The notes beneath the pieces were generated by a model, which saw only the letters and a list, made by a program, of their open reading frames with translations, did not search any database and was not told the origin of the DNA. A program made the translations under genes and the position numbers. This document shows positions 37,047 to 45,084 of a stretch of 61,338 nt of DNA, piece by piece; the first letter of the stretch is position 1, and each line of letters begins with the position of its first letter. Source of the stretch: an uncultured Bacteroides sp. (lineage in GTDB: Bacteria; Bacteroidota; Bacteroidia; Bacteroidales; Bacteroidaceae); assembly GCA_949289345.1 (NCBI GenBank), contig CASENS010000031.1:1-61338 (forward strand), given 5' to 3'.

Positions 37047-38739
37047 CGACAAAGTTAAAACAAAAATGCCAGAATCGTGCAAGGTTAATATGACAAATTT
37101 GCCCTTCAATGAAGGAATATCCCCAATTTATAAATTGTCTGAATTGATCATCCATAAAACAATATATGATGGAGACGTATTCCGTTTCTGTGCATCCAGT
37201 TGTTTGGATTATGGTGTCTGCCCTTATTGCGGCCATGTCAGCAGAAAGGTGCATAGCAGATATTTCAGGACCATGCAAGATCTGTCCATTCTTGGTAAGC
37301 GTGTAATTCTGCATCTTGAAGTGCGCAAATTTTTCTGCTGCAATGAAGTTTGCCGAAAGAAAACTTTCGCAGAACAGCCTGGAACTGAGGTGTTCCGCTA
37401 TCGCAGACGCACCTGTCGGTGCGAGAGGGCAGTTGCCCGTCTTGGAATATCCGCATCATCGAATTCTGTCAGTTGTCTGCTTGGTCATTGGGGAATACAT
37501 ATCAGTTCCTCTACAGTCTTGCGTGACCTGCACAGGATGCATCCCTCAAACTATGAAGATGTAGTAGAAATAGGCGTTGACGACTGGGCATGGCGTAAGG
37601 GTGTCGCCTACGGAAGCATTATCATTGACTACACTAATGGATGGCCTATAGACCTGCTTGGCGACAGGGAGACAGAGAGTTTCCGACTGTGGATGGAGGA
37701 ACATAAGAAAGTACATACCGTCAGCCGGGACAGGTCGACAGACTATAGTTCTGCCATTGCCTCCACAGGTCGTCCGATAACAGAAGTGGCAGACAAGTTC
37801 CATCTCATAAAGAACATCACAGATTGTATGACGAAACTCGTTGCAGAGAACTATGCCGACTACAGGCTGGCAGTACGGGATAGAGAGGATGTACCAAGTA
37901 GGAATACAAAGCATATAAGTGGCCCGCCGGCTATCAGGTAAGCTTCCAAGAAACCGGATTCCAGAGAAGTCATGTTCAAGGAGGTGAAGGAACTACAGCG
38001 GAAGGGGTTCAGACCTGCAACCATAGCCAAGAAGTTGGGGATAGCCAGACAGACCGCTACCAAATACCACAAAATGGATTCGCTGCCACCAAGGAACAGC
38101 AAGCTGCGAAACGAGTATTATAAGTATGATGCATACGTAGAACAAGAGGTCGAAATCGGAAAGGCACTCAGCACCATCTATCAGGAGATAAGCCAAATGG
38201 GGTTCTCTGGCAGCCTGACTCCGTTCTATGACCATTACAGGTATCTATCAGACGGACATCGGGGATTCAGATCCAAGAACTGGAAACCGAATCCCAAGAA
38301 TGAAAAACCGAAGGATGACCGTTCAGGACTGCTATCGGTAAAAAGTATCGCGTCTGTTATTGACAAAGCGCTTAAGGGAATGGATATGGACGGTGTGCAG
38401 CAGCGTACTTTTGATACGCTGATTTCCTTGAACTGGTTCAAAGAAATGTACGAGGCAATGGAAAGCTTCTGTAAGGTCATCAAGGGCAGTGAGACGTTGG
38501 CACTCATCAAATGGATGAAAAAATATTGGAAAACAAGAATACCGTCACTGAAAACATTCATTATAGGTATCAAAAGAGACTTTCAGGCAGTAAGAAATAC
38601 GATCAAACTCAATATAACTAATGGCATTACGGAAGGATTTGTCAACAAATTGAAAACAGTAAAGAGGAGCATGTTTGGTAAAGCAGGGATCGAACTACTA
38701 AGGAACAAACTCGTCTTGGAACATGTGCTTCTCAACTAA
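37024..38739 (+). pseudogene. ISL3-family transposase interrupted by one in-frame TAA
   Basis: Two open stretches, 37024-37941 and 37942-38739, lie in the same frame and are separated only by a TAA at 37939-37941; together they span 572 codons. The first part holds the N-terminal zinc-binding domain (CPYCGHVSRKVH, then CCNEVC, about 56-120) and two acidic residues of the DDE core (GVDDWAWRKG and SRDRSTDYSSA). The second part holds the catalytic Glu (GITEGFVNKLKTVKR) near the C-terminus. Since nothing else is damaged, this is a young nonsense mutation or, less likely, a stop that is read through. A restart at an internal ATG at 37972 would give only the C-terminal part. Confidence 0.85.
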
Positions 38740-38753
38740 ATTAAAGAAGAACC
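38728..38753 (-). repeat. Right terminal inverted repeat of the IS
   Basis: 26 bp whose complement begins GGTTCTTCTTTAATTTAG. It contains the transposase stop codon. Confidence 0.9.
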
Positions 38754-38919
38754 ATTTTACTAGACACTTTTTCTTTTGATAAACTAATTCGGTAGACACT
38801 TTCTTCAGTTGTGGTACAGCGTGAAACATAATCCGGCGTGAAAGGAAGGTATGTTTCACAATATATAGCTAAAAAACAAAGACATAGGAAAATTGTGAAA
38901 GCGTGAAACTTTCAACAGG

Positions 38920-38999
38920 CAAAAGTCCCTTTTAGCGGCTGTAAAGACCGTCTTTACGAGGCTCAAGTCCTTCTTTACGCCCGTAAAGACCGTCTTGTC
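38920..38999. repeat. Palindrome array 6: four units, exact 21-bp period, core GTAAAGACCGTCTTTAC
   Basis: Units start at 38920 (CAAAAGTCCCTTTTAGC), 38941 (GTAAAGACCGTCTTTAC), 38962 (CTCAAGTCCTTCTTTAC) and 38983 (GTAAAGACCGTCTTGTC). The second is a perfect 8-bp-arm palindrome. The array is in a 456-bp stretch between the IS and the adenine methylase. That stretch also holds a 9-bp hairpin (GTGAAACAT at 38821-38829 and its complement at 38851-38859) and no convincing intact gene. Confidence 0.85.
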
Positions 39000-39153
39000 A
39001 AGTCTCTTTTCCAAGATGATAACATGACCGGATTAATTCCGCCAATGAGTTCTCGAAGTTATTTTCCTGCTTTCTTTGAAGCCTGCTGGATTTACTCCAT
39101 GCGTCGGGCCATTTCATTAAAGATTTATACGGAGTGAAAAAGACGGCATAGGG
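38998..39153 (-). pseudogene. Possible decayed coding remnant of about 51 codons
   Basis: On the - strand an open stretch encodes a basic, lysine- and arginine-rich tail (YAVFFTPYKSLMKWPDAW is part of it) with protein-like composition and ends at a TGA that overlaps the last unit of array 6. It has no good start or family match that I recognise. It may be the 3' end of a lost gene, or chance. Confidence 0.2.
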
Positions 39154-39209
39154 CTACTTGAGAAACTTGAATACTTTGTTATCGGTGGATGAAAGGATAT
39201 AGGTATTTT

Positions 39210-40085
39210 TTAAAACGGTAAATCGTAATTGAAAACATCTTCTTCTTTCACCATAAGCAACCCTTTCTCATCCAACAGAGCAATGTCTCTAATCTTCTTA
39301 CGAAACAAAGTGAAGTTAGATATTTGTTCTATCTCTCTCTTGCGGTTCTGACTAAGTATGAGATATTCTTCCTCTTTGTCAATACCCAAGAAGCGTCTTC
39401 CAAGAAGATTGGCGGCGATGCCAGTGGTACTGCTGCCAGTAAAAGGGTCGAGAATCCATGCACCGCTGTGGGTAGATGCCAAAACGATACGTGCCAACAC
39501 TGCCAACGGTTTCTGCGTCGGATGTTTACCACATGTCTTTTCCCATCGGGCGATGGCAGGCAAATGCCATACGTCTGTCATTTGCTTGCCGCTGTTGATT
39601 TGTTTCATCACGTCATAGTTATAACAGTGAGGTACTTTTGCCGACTTGCGTGCCCAGATGATAAACTCCGTTGAATGGGTAAAATAACGGCATGAAATGT
39701 TAGGAGGAGGATTCGTTTTTGCCCAAGTTATAACGTTCAGAATTTTGAATCCCTGTTCCGTCAGAATATTGGCGATAGAAAAAATATTATGATATGTGCC
39801 ACTGACCCATATCGTACCATTGTCTTTCAACTTCTGCCGGCACTCGTTTATCCATGCCCTGTTGAACGCATCCATGTATTCCGGCGTTCCGCCCTTGTCC
39901 CATTCACCCTTGTCCACACAGACCACCTTACCGCTTTGCACACTTATACCTCCATTGCTAAGAAAGTAAGGCGGGTCGGCAAATATCATGTCGAACTTGA
40001 AACTGAATTGCTTCAACAGTTCGATGCAATCGCCGTGGAGGAGGGTAAAGGCGCGGTCGGGGGAACGGAAATAAGGACTAATCAT
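39210..40085 (-). CDS. Site-specific DNA methyltransferase of the DpnA/MTase type (second methylase)
   Basis: The 291-aa protein is a class beta amino-methyltransferase. The catalytic motif ADPPYFLSNGG (about 36-46) comes first, and the AdoMet-binding motif LDPFTGSSTTGIAA (about 208-221) follows near the C-terminus, preceded by KHPTQKP. This is the order of DpnA, the second methylase of DpnII-like systems, which can also methylate single-stranded DNA. It adds a methyl group to adenine (or, less likely, N4 of cytosine) in the system's recognition site. Its ATG overlaps the stop of the nuclease gene by 8 bp, implying translational coupling. It is the last gene of the - strand restriction-modification operon. 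Confidence 0.82.
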   Translation of the reverse strand: MISPYFRSPDRAFTLLHGDCIELLKQFSFKFDMIFADPPYFLSNGGISVQSGKVVCVDKGEWDKGGTPEYMDAFNRAWINECRQKLKDNGTIWVSGTYHNIFSIANILTEQGFKILNVITWAKTNPPPNISCRYFTHSTEFIIWARKSAKVPHCYNYDVMKQINSGKQMTDVWHLPAIARWEKTCGKHPTQKPLAVLARIVLASTHSGAWILDPFTGSSTTGIAANLLGRRFLGIDKEEEYLILSQNRKREIEQISNFTLFRKKIRDIALLDEKGLLMVKEEDVFNYDLPF

Positions 40086-40608
40086 TTTCGTCTGGTACAG
40101 GTAATCCCAATTTAGTCAATGGAATATAATTGAAATAGTATTGACATCTGACACTAATAATATAGTCTAGAACATCTTTATACTTATCAGCCTTAAACCA
40201 TTCATCTAAAATATAAACATATTCAACCTCAATATTCAATTGAGATAGCAGCTTTTGATATTGCTTCTTTTTAAAATCGCATGTTTGTAACTTTTCATCG
40301 ACACTACCACCAACATTTTGCGTTTTAACTTCAATGATAAAGAGCGTATTATTAATAATAACGTATATGCAGTTATCAGGAAGCAATTGAGAGGATATAT
40401 GTTTCTTCCAATCTATGCCATTTTCTGCTAGAAATTTATAAAAACCATGCTTCTTAAATATCCGAGCAACTAATTCATTTTGATAATACACATACGTGTC
40501 TAATACAGAATAACCTTTCTGCGTACTGAGGAAATTTGCTAAATCGACTTTACCTTCATAAATGAGTCCTGTTTTTGTATTTCCTCCTCCTATTCCATCT
40601 TTTTTCAT
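40078..40608 (-). CDS. Small PD-(D/E)XK nuclease, candidate restriction endonuclease
   Basis: This 176-aa protein shows a PD-(D/E)XK active site. Pro77-Asp78 (LLPDNC) is followed 14 residues later by Glu93-Val-Lys95 (FIIEVKTQ), with a hydrophobic strand on each side. There is no obvious DNA-binding extension, and it is much shorter than DpnII or MboI. Its place between the two methylases of one operon makes it the probable restriction enzyme. The recognition site cannot be inferred. Base composition is AT-rich compared with the genes to the right, which suggests transfer. Without the neighbours it would be called hypothetical. Confidence 0.65.
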   Translation of the reverse strand: MKKDGIGGGNTKTGLIYEGKVDLANFLSTQKGYSVLDTYVYYQNELVARIFKKHGFYKFLAENGIDWKKHISSQLLPDNCIYVIINNTLFIIEVKTQNVGGSVDEKLQTCDFKKKQYQKLLSQLNIEVEYVYILDEWFKADKYKDVLDYIISVRCQYYFNYIPLTKLGLPVPDEND

Positions 40609-40643
40609 TTGTTTTCTAAGATTTATATGTTTATAAATAAATT

Positions 40644-41618
40644 TTAAAGGGTAATTTGCTTATGATACGTAATTTGTAAACTAGGAAAAAGTTGTAGCTC
40701 TTCCGGCTGCATTGTTTCCGTATAATTTCTGATAAGTAACTCTGTTAATTTACCTCTTTTGTTTGGATTGGCATTGACCATTCGCGTTGCCATCACCCGG
40801 CGAATGTTATAAGCATGATATATTTCATCAAAGAAATCATCATTTTCATCTTTACCTTTTACATCCGAATTGCTTAAAATGAAATTAGCTTTATGGGCTG
40901 ATACTTGATGGCAAAAATCACGTAGTCTTATTTGTTCATTGTCATCGAACTCTTCTTTCGCGTATGAGTTAAAAGAAGATGTTTTACTCAATGGTTTATA
41001 TGGAGGATCGAAATAAAATAATGCATTTGGCGTAGCATAAGCTATTGTTTCTGCAAAATCTCCGCAGAGGATTTCAACCTTTTGTAAAATCTGAGAATCG
41101 GCTAAAATAGTTTCTTCATCACAGATTTTAGGATTGGCATATCTTCCGTGAGGAACATTAAACTTTCCTTTGGAGTTTACCCTATACAAACCATTAAAAC
41201 ACGTTCTATTTAAGAAAATGAAAAGTGCAGCTATTTCTATATCAGACAAAGAAAAAGAGTTGTATATATCACGCTTATTCAAATAATAGATTTTCCTTTC
41301 ATCCTCATTTAAAGGTATATATTCGTTTTGAAAGGACTTTAATAGTTCTATAAGTTTGTCAGGTTGTTCTTTTATAACCCGATATGTGGTTATAAGATGA
41401 GGATTTATATCATTGATAATAGCCTTCTTTATGTGGGGAAATTGCTGCAATATCCAAAATAACACGGCACCTCCTCCCACAAAAGGTTCTACATAAACGA
41501 TGTCCTTCTTTTGTGAAAAGTCCGATGGTAAAGAACGTCTTATATCTTCCAGAAGTTGTGTCTTTCCACCTACCCACTTCACAAAAGGTTTGGCTGGTGT
41601 ATATGTTTTATTGTTCAT
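40644..41618 (-). CDS. Dam/DpnM-type N6-adenine DNA methyltransferase (D12 class)
   Basis: The protein of about 324 aa is a class alpha adenine methylase. The AdoMet motif VEPFVGGGAVLFW follows the N-terminal KPFVKWVGGKTQL block, and the catalytic DPPYKPLS motif comes in the second half. This is the D12/Dam group that often recognises GATC in two-methylase systems such as DpnII; the site here is not proven. I place the start at 41618 (MNNKTYTPAKP). The -7 element at 41645-41652 would start the transcript only about two bases before the alternative in-frame ATG at 41636, and the longer 41678 start lies upstream of the promoter. It is the first gene of the operon; the nuclease gene follows at 35 bp. 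Confidence 0.82.
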   Translation of the reverse strand: MNNKTYTPAKPFVKWVGGKTQLLEDIRRSLPSDFSQKKDIVYVEPFVGGGAVLFWILQQFPHIKKAIINDINPHLITTYRVIKEQPDKLIELLKSFQNEYIPLNEDERKIYYLNKRDIYNSFSLSDIEIAALFIFLNRTCFNGLYRVNSKGKFNVPHGRYANPKICDEETILADSQILQKVEILCGDFAETIAYATPNALFYFDPPYKPLSKTSSFNSYAKEEFDDNEQIRLRDFCHQVSAHKANFILSNSDVKGKDENDDFFDEIYHAYNIRRVMATRMVNANPNKRGKLTELLIRNYTETMQPEELQLFPSLQITYHKQITL

Positions 41619-41644
41619 ATTCAGTATAGTTGTCATTTTCAGTA

Positions 41645-41652
41645 CAAAGTTA
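41645..41652 (-). promoter_or_regulatory. -7 element (TAACTTTG) of the restriction-modification operon
   Basis: An exact match to TAnnTTTG on the - strand, giving a leader of about 20 nt to the chosen ATG. A weak ATTG lies 23 bp further upstream. Confidence 0.5.
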
Positions 41653-41787
41653 TAAAAACTCTTCAAAGAAAATGGCAATATCTGTCATTTTCTTAGTTTT
41701 CCTGCTCGTCAGAAATATATTCGCTCTCCGGCAAACCGTTAACGTAAAGATAACGTAGCGTTAACCCAATGCGTGCGGCATACGCCT

Positions 41788-41795
41788 TACCTTTG
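41788..41795 (+). promoter_or_regulatory. -7 element (TACCTTTG) of the DUF3267 gene
   Basis: TACCTTTG fits TAnnTTTG and predicts a start near 41800. It excludes the longer in-frame start at 41773 and supports the ATG at 41839. Confidence 0.45.
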
Positions 41796-41838
41796 CCTGC
41801 GGAAACAAGATTATCAACTTAAAAACAGACATACGGAA

Positions 41839-42438
41839 ATGAAAACATCGAAATCTATCTTGAACAACCCCTTGTCGGCGGGTGGCATCGAAGTAAAACT
41901 GAGTTTGCGTAAAATGACCCTGCGTATCTTTCTTCTCTATGTATTGTTCATGTTAGCCGGATCGGCGGCTTATGTGTATATTTGGGAAGACTTTTCGGCC
42001 TACGGATTGGGGTACTACATTGGGGAGTTTTGGGGGGCGCATGCCTTGGCTGCCATCTTTTTTGTATTTATCTTTTATATCCCGTTGCAAGCACTCTTGC
42101 TCATTGTGGCCAACGGATGCAGATTGAAAGGGCTTCGCTGGCGGTGCAATTGGGTGGGAACCGGTGTTTATTCGCGCTATCCCATCGCCTTAAAAAAGTT
42201 TCGTGTCACGTTGCTGCTGCCGGTCATCCTGTTGGGCGTGCTGCCCACCCTGCATGGTTTCTGTGGTGGACATCCTTTCATCTACATCTTCGGTTTGGTG
42301 GGCATCGTATGCTCCGTGGGTGATTGTACCCTGTGGTATAGGCTTCGTCCTTTCCACGATGATGACCTTTATCAGGCGGGGCGCAATGAACTCCAGTGCA
42401 CCATTATCCAACGTAACTTCGCTTCCGACAGCTTTTAG
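41839..42438 (+). CDS. DUF3267-like integral membrane protein lacking the zinc motif
   Basis: The 199-aa protein has four predicted membrane helices (about 28-48, 68-91, 122-142 and 146-163). The order and spacing of the last helices (LLPVILLGVLPTLHG, then FGLVGIVCSVGD) resemble DUF3267, a putative zincin peptidase family of Bacteroidetes. The usual H-E-x-x-H on the second helix is replaced by a P-L-Q-A-L-L stretch (residues 82-87), so if the family call is right the protein cannot bind zinc there. A pseudo-protease or an adaptor role is possible. The start is set by the promoter position and by a typical short N-terminus. It stands alone between two opposite transcription units, with array 7 starting 62 bp after its stop. 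Confidence 0.5.
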   Translation: MKTSKSILNNPLSAGGIEVKLSLRKMTLRIFLLYVLFMLAGSAAYVYIWEDFSAYGLGYYIGEFWGAHALAAIFFVFIFYIPLQALLLIVANGCRLKGLRWRCNWVGTGVYSRYPIALKKFRVTLLLPVILLGVLPTLHGFCGGHPFIYIFGLVGIVCSVGDCTLWYRLRPFHDDDLYQAGRNELQCTIIQRNFASDSF

Positions 42439-42500
42439 GATGTAAAAGAATGTGATATTGTTCTTGCCCTGCCGGTTTCTGGTTGTTTTTCTGGTAGTAT

Positions 42501-42580
42501 CAGAAAGTCTTTCTCTTACTGACAGAAGACCTTTCTCTTACTAACAGAAAGCTTTTCTCTCACCGACAGAAAAGTTTTCT
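42501..42580. repeat. Palindrome array 7: four units, exact 22-bp period, core AGAAA-n3/4-TTTCT
   Basis: Units start at 42501, 42523, 42545 and 42567: CAGAAAGTCTTTCT, CAGAAGACCTTTCT, CAGAAAGCTTTTCT and CAGAAAAGTTTTCT. The linkers are CTTACTGA, CTTACTAA and CTCACCGA. It lies in the 399-bp gap between the DUF3267 gene and dapB, nearer the former; the remainder of the gap is AT-rich with the dapB -7 box. Confidence 0.9.
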
Positions 42581-42791
42581 GGTCTGACAAGAATTTGAAC
42601 AAGAATACTATCTATCAATTAATCAGTGTATTAATAGGGCAAAAATGTACGGATAAATGAAAGCCGGGAAGGATGGGATTTGCGGATGATGCGGCTTGTA
42701 ATGTCAATATATATCTATTGGCTGAAGGCTCTTCACCGTCGGTACATTGTTAACAAGTCGTTAATTATGACGCTATATGTGGGAAAAATCC

Positions 42792-42799
42792 TATCTTTG
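42792..42799 (+). promoter_or_regulatory. -7 element (TATCTTTG) of the dapB-lepB operon
   Basis: An exact TAnnTTTG match 39 bp before the dapB ATG. No convincing -33 box is present at 19-21 bp. Confidence 0.5.
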
Positions 42800-42837
42800 C
42801 CACACTATCTGAACAACTTAAGAAATAGATTACGAGC

Positions 42838-43575
42838 ATGAAAATAGCATTAATAGGTTATGGCAAGATGGGCAAAGCCATCGAGCAAATCGCCCTAAGC
42901 CGGGGGCACGAAATCGTGAGCATTATCGACATCGACAATCAGAAGGATTTTGATTCGGACACTTTCAAGAGTGCCGATGTGGCCATTGAGTTTACCAATC
43001 CTACCGCCGCCTACGGCAACTGCCTGCGTGCCATGCAGGCAGGTGTCAAGCTGGTGTCGGGAAGTACGGGCTGGCTGGCTCAACATGAAGAAGAAATGAA
43101 ACGCCTGTGTACGGAGGAGGGCAAGACGCTCTTCTGGTCGAGTAACTTCAGCTTGGGCGTGGCCATCTTCTCGGCCATCAACCGCCAACTGGCCCGCATC
43201 ATGAACCAGTTCCCCACATACGACGTGAGCATGACCGAGACGCACCACATCCACAAGCTGGACGCACCAAGCGGAACCGCCATCACGCTGGCCGAAGACA
43301 TCCTGGCGAACCTCGACCGCAAGAGCCGTTGGGAACTGACCTCTCCCCAACAGGGGGAGCCGGAAGGGGCTGTATTGCCCATCACGGCCATCCGCGAGGG
43401 TGAGGTACCGGGCATCCACAGCATCCGTTACGACTCGGAGGCGGACAGTATCACCATCACGCACGATGCGAAGAACCGCAGTGGTTTCGCCCTGGGTGCC
43501 GTGTTGGCGGCGGAATACACGGCTCAGCATACAGGTTTCTTGGGCATGAGTGACTTGTTTCCTTTCTTGAAATGA
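42838..43575 (+). CDS. dapB: 4-hydroxy-tetrahydrodipicolinate reductase
   Basis: The 245-aa protein has the N-terminal Rossmann motif GYGKMGKAI (about 7-15) and the C-terminal substrate domain with ETHHIHKLDAPSGTA (about 132-146). There the first His is the proton donor and the Lys the general base of DapB. It reduces hydroxy-tetrahydrodipicolinate with NAD(P)H in the lysine and diaminopimelate (peptidoglycan) pathway. The length is normal. It is the first gene of a tight + strand operon with two signal peptidase-like genes and a WbqC gene; the first spacer is 15 bp. Confidence 0.95.
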   Translation: MKIALIGYGKMGKAIEQIALSRGHEIVSIIDIDNQKDFDSDTFKSADVAIEFTNPTAAYGNCLRAMQAGVKLVSGSTGWLAQHEEEMKRLCTEEGKTLFWSSNFSLGVAIFSAINRQLARIMNQFPTYDVSMTETHHIHKLDAPSGTAITLAEDILANLDRKSRWELTSPQQGEPEGAVLPITAIREGEVPGIHSIRYDSEADSITITHDAKNRSGFALGAVLAAEYTAQHTGFLGMSDLFPFLK

Positions 43576-43590
43576 CATTTTTTATATTAT

Positions 43591-45081
43591 ATGGTTATGA
43601 AATCTGTACCCCGTAAACAATGGATTAAGTTCGGCATTGTCACCGCCCTTTACTTGCTTTTCCTCCTGTGGGTGAAGAGCTGGTGGGGACTGGTAGTCGT
43701 GCCTTTCATCTACGATATCTACATCAGCAAGAAGATACCTTGGAGCTGGTGGCGCAAATCGAAGAACCCCACTGTGCGAAGTGTCATGAGCTGGGTGGAC
43801 GCCATCGTCTTTGCTTTGGTGGCGGTCTACTTCGTCAACCTGTATCTCTTTCAGAACTACCAGATACCTTCTTCCTCGTTGGAGAAGTCATTGCTGGTGG
43901 GCGACTTCCTCTACGTGAGCAAAGTAAGTTACGGACCGCGCGTGCCCAACACGCCCTTGTCCATGCCGCTGACGCAGCACACATTGCCTATATTGAATTG
44001 TAAGTCCTATCTTGACTGGCCGCATTGGGATTACAAGCGGGTAGGGGGCACGAGCCATGTGAAGCGGGGCGACATTGTGGTGTTCAACTTCCCCGCGGGC
44101 GACACTGTGGCCACCAACTTCCAACAGACGGATTTCTACAGCCTGGCTTATAGCGAAGGACGGCGCATGTATCCCAAGGAAGTAGAGATGGACAGCCTTT
44201 CCCGCAAGGAACAGCGTGCCGTGTATGACCTTTATTATAATGCGGGTCGCAAACTCATCCGGGAAAATCCGCAAATGTATGGCAAGGTCATCACCCGTCC
44301 TGTCGACCGTCGTGAGAATTACGTGAAACGTTGCGTGGGCTTGCCGGGCGATACGCTTCAGATTATCAACGCACATGTCTACATCGATGGCAAGCGCACC
44401 GAAGACCCCAAGGACATGCAGCTCAATTACTTTGTGCAGACCACCGGGCCGCTTATCTCTGAAGACATGTTCCGTGAGTTGGGCATCAGCAAGGATGACC
44501 AATGGCTGATGAATAATGACCCGGGATGGGAAGCCGAACTGGTAGCTATGGGGCTGAACCTTCGTACGGCGCAAGGTCAGTTGGCGCCTGTCTATCACCT
44601 GCCTTTGACCGCGGCTATGTATAAGGCGTTGGACGGAAACAAGAAGCTGGTGAGCCGCATCGTCATGGAGCCGGAAGATTTTGCCGGACAGATGTATCCG
44701 CAAAACCTCTATACGAAGTGGACGCGCAATGATTACGGTCCCATTTGGATACCGAAGAAGGGAGCGACTGTCACCTTGACGGAGGACAACCTGCCCATCT
44801 ACGAACGCTGCATCGAAGCTTACGAAGGCAACAAGCTGGAGCGCCGCCCCGACGGACTCTACATCAACGGAGAACGGACGGACACTTACACCTTCCGGAT
44901 GGACTACTACTGGATGATGGGTGACAACCGGCACAACTCGGCCGACTCGCGCTACTGGGGTTTCGTGCCGGAGGACCATGTTGTGGGCAAACCCATCCTC
45001 GTCTGGCTCTCGTTGGATAAAGACCGCGGCTGGTTTGACGGGAAAATCCGTTGGAACCGGTTGTTTAAATGGGTGGAGTAA
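43591..45081 (+). CDS. lepB: Signal peptidase I (active copy)
   Basis: This 496-aa protein is a membrane-bound serine protease of family S26 that removes signal peptides on the periplasmic side. Two N-terminal helices (about 12-48 and 69-88) precede the catalytic Ser96 in IPSSSL. The general base Lys246 is in YVKRCVGLPGD, and the C-terminal box reads DNRHNSADSRYWG. The order and residues are complete. It is longer than E. coli LepB because of an insert between the Ser and Lys boxes (about 115-235), which is usual in Bacteroidetes. Three bases separate its stop from the next gene's TTG start, so the two copies are translationally coupled. Confidence 0.93.
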   Translation: MVMKSVPRKQWIKFGIVTALYLLFLLWVKSWWGLVVVPFIYDIYISKKIPWSWWRKSKNPTVRSVMSWVDAIVFALVAVYFVNLYLFQNYQIPSSSLEKSLLVGDFLYVSKVSYGPRVPNTPLSMPLTQHTLPILNCKSYLDWPHWDYKRVGGTSHVKRGDIVVFNFPAGDTVATNFQQTDFYSLAYSEGRRMYPKEVEMDSLSRKEQRAVYDLYYNAGRKLIRENPQMYGKVITRPVDRRENYVKRCVGLPGDTLQIINAHVYIDGKRTEDPKDMQLNYFVQTTGPLISEDMFRELGISKDDQWLMNNDPGWEAELVAMGLNLRTAQGQLAPVYHLPLTAAMYKALDGNKKLVSRIVMEPEDFAGQMYPQNLYTKWTRNDYGPIWIPKKGATVTLTEDNLPIYERCIEAYEGNKLERRPDGLYINGERTDTYTFRMDYYWMMGDNRHNSADSRYWGFVPEDHVVGKPILVWLSLDKDRGWFDGKIRWNRLFKWVE

Positions 45082-45084
45082 GTT

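Larger units (their letters stand above)
36770..38753 (+). mobile_element. ISL3-type insertion sequence, 1984 bp, with 8-bp target duplication
   Basis: The ends are set by 26-bp terminal inverted repeats (36770-36795 and 38728-38753) that match at 24 of 26 positions, beginning GGTTCTTCTT. They are flanked by a perfect direct repeat ATTTTACT at 36762-36769 and 38754-38761. Eight-bp duplications and repeats of this size are usual in the ISL3 family. The transposase stop codon lies inside the right repeat. The perfect target duplication suggests a recent insertion. Confidence 0.92.

Noticed and set aside
43888-44979. Long - strand open frame opposite lepB
   Set aside because: It is a shadow of a complete, motif-bearing signal peptidase gene.
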